Positions 5,532 to 5,618 of a stretch of DNA of 5,618 nucleotides are shown here, in pieces. The translations under genes were made by a program, and so were the position numbers. Source of the stretch: JAVXTH01 sp036641395 (GTDB lineage: Bacteria > Bacillota_I > Bacilli_A > Erysipelotrichales > Erysipelotrichaceae); assembly GCA_036641395.1 (NCBI GenBank), contig JAVWEY010000057.1, forward strand, positions 1-5,618, read 5' to 3'. The notes under the pieces were generated by a model. The model made no database searches and was not told the DNA's origin. It saw nothing but the letters and a program-made list of their open reading frames with translations. Position 1 is the stretch's first letter. The number at the start of each line of letters is the position of its first letter.

Positions 5532-5618
5532 ATCATAAATCAAAATTATTTTTTAGTATCTTAAAATTTTATTTGGGGCTCACTCCATACTTTTTACTCA
5601 AATAATATTTCTGATAAT

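Larger units (their letters stand above)
5319..5618. other. Gene-free right end of the window
   Basis: Apart from the leader hairpin (5334-5358), the candidate -10 (5366-5371) and the 62-bp inverted repeat (5470-5531), I see only AT-rich sequence. Reading frames are short and lack ribosome sites. One frame open at the right edge on the minus strand ends in a stop at about 5571-5573 after 15 codons, and could be the tail of a gene outside the window. Nothing in it is recognisable. Confidence 0.6.

Noticed and set aside
5571..5617. Possible tail of a minus-strand gene entering from the right edge (reads ...LSKKYGVSPK then stop), similar in feel to transposase or helix-turn-helix text
   Set aside because: Fifteen codons in AT-rich DNA are too few. 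The similarity is a loose impression and both other frames are closed.

Overview
The window is AT-rich DNA, roughly one third G+C by eye. Shine-Dalgarno sites are strong, TTGACA/TATAAT promoters often carry a TG extended -10, and both complete tRNA genes encode their CCA ends. This points to a low-GC Bacillota chromosome. A CwlD-type spore-cortex amidase suggests a spore-forming lineage or a relative of one. An Erysipelotrichia- or Clostridia-like host is plausible but not shown. All the protein genes look chromosomal and ordinary. I see no CRISPR array, no defence cluster and no intact mobile element.

Left to right: (a) 1-18 is the 5' end of a minus-strand tRNA cut by the window edge. It is divergent from (b) a 12-helix MATE efflux transporter (181-1518, +) with a near-consensus promoter. 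(c) A bidirectional terminator (about 1519-1554) separates it from convergent deoC, deoxyribose-phosphate aldolase (1553-2194, -). (d) A 199-bp divergent promoter region leads to a Cof-type HAD phosphatase (2394-3188, +) that contains 43 masked bases. (e) A second bidirectional terminator (about 3198-3221) has the stop codon of the next, convergent gene in its loop. That gene encodes an unrecognised two-helix membrane protein (3207-4247, -). (f) A tRNA-Ile(GAU)-tRNA-Ala(UGC) pair (4359-4528, -) has its own strong promoter and terminator. (g) A CwlD-like N-acetylmuramoyl-L-alanine amidase (4628-5305, -) lies upstream of the tRNAs. (h) The last 300 bases have no convincing gene. They hold a candidate amidase promoter, a perfect 10-bp hairpin at its predicted transcript start, and a 62-bp imperfect inverted repeat.

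The genes look like independent single-gene units, not a pathway: each has its own promoter, and terminators stand between the convergent pairs. The one possible read-through is amidase into tRNA-Ile, where I find no good terminator. The parts least explained are the two-helix protein, the amidase leader hairpin with its start-codon question, and the 62-bp dyad at the right edge.
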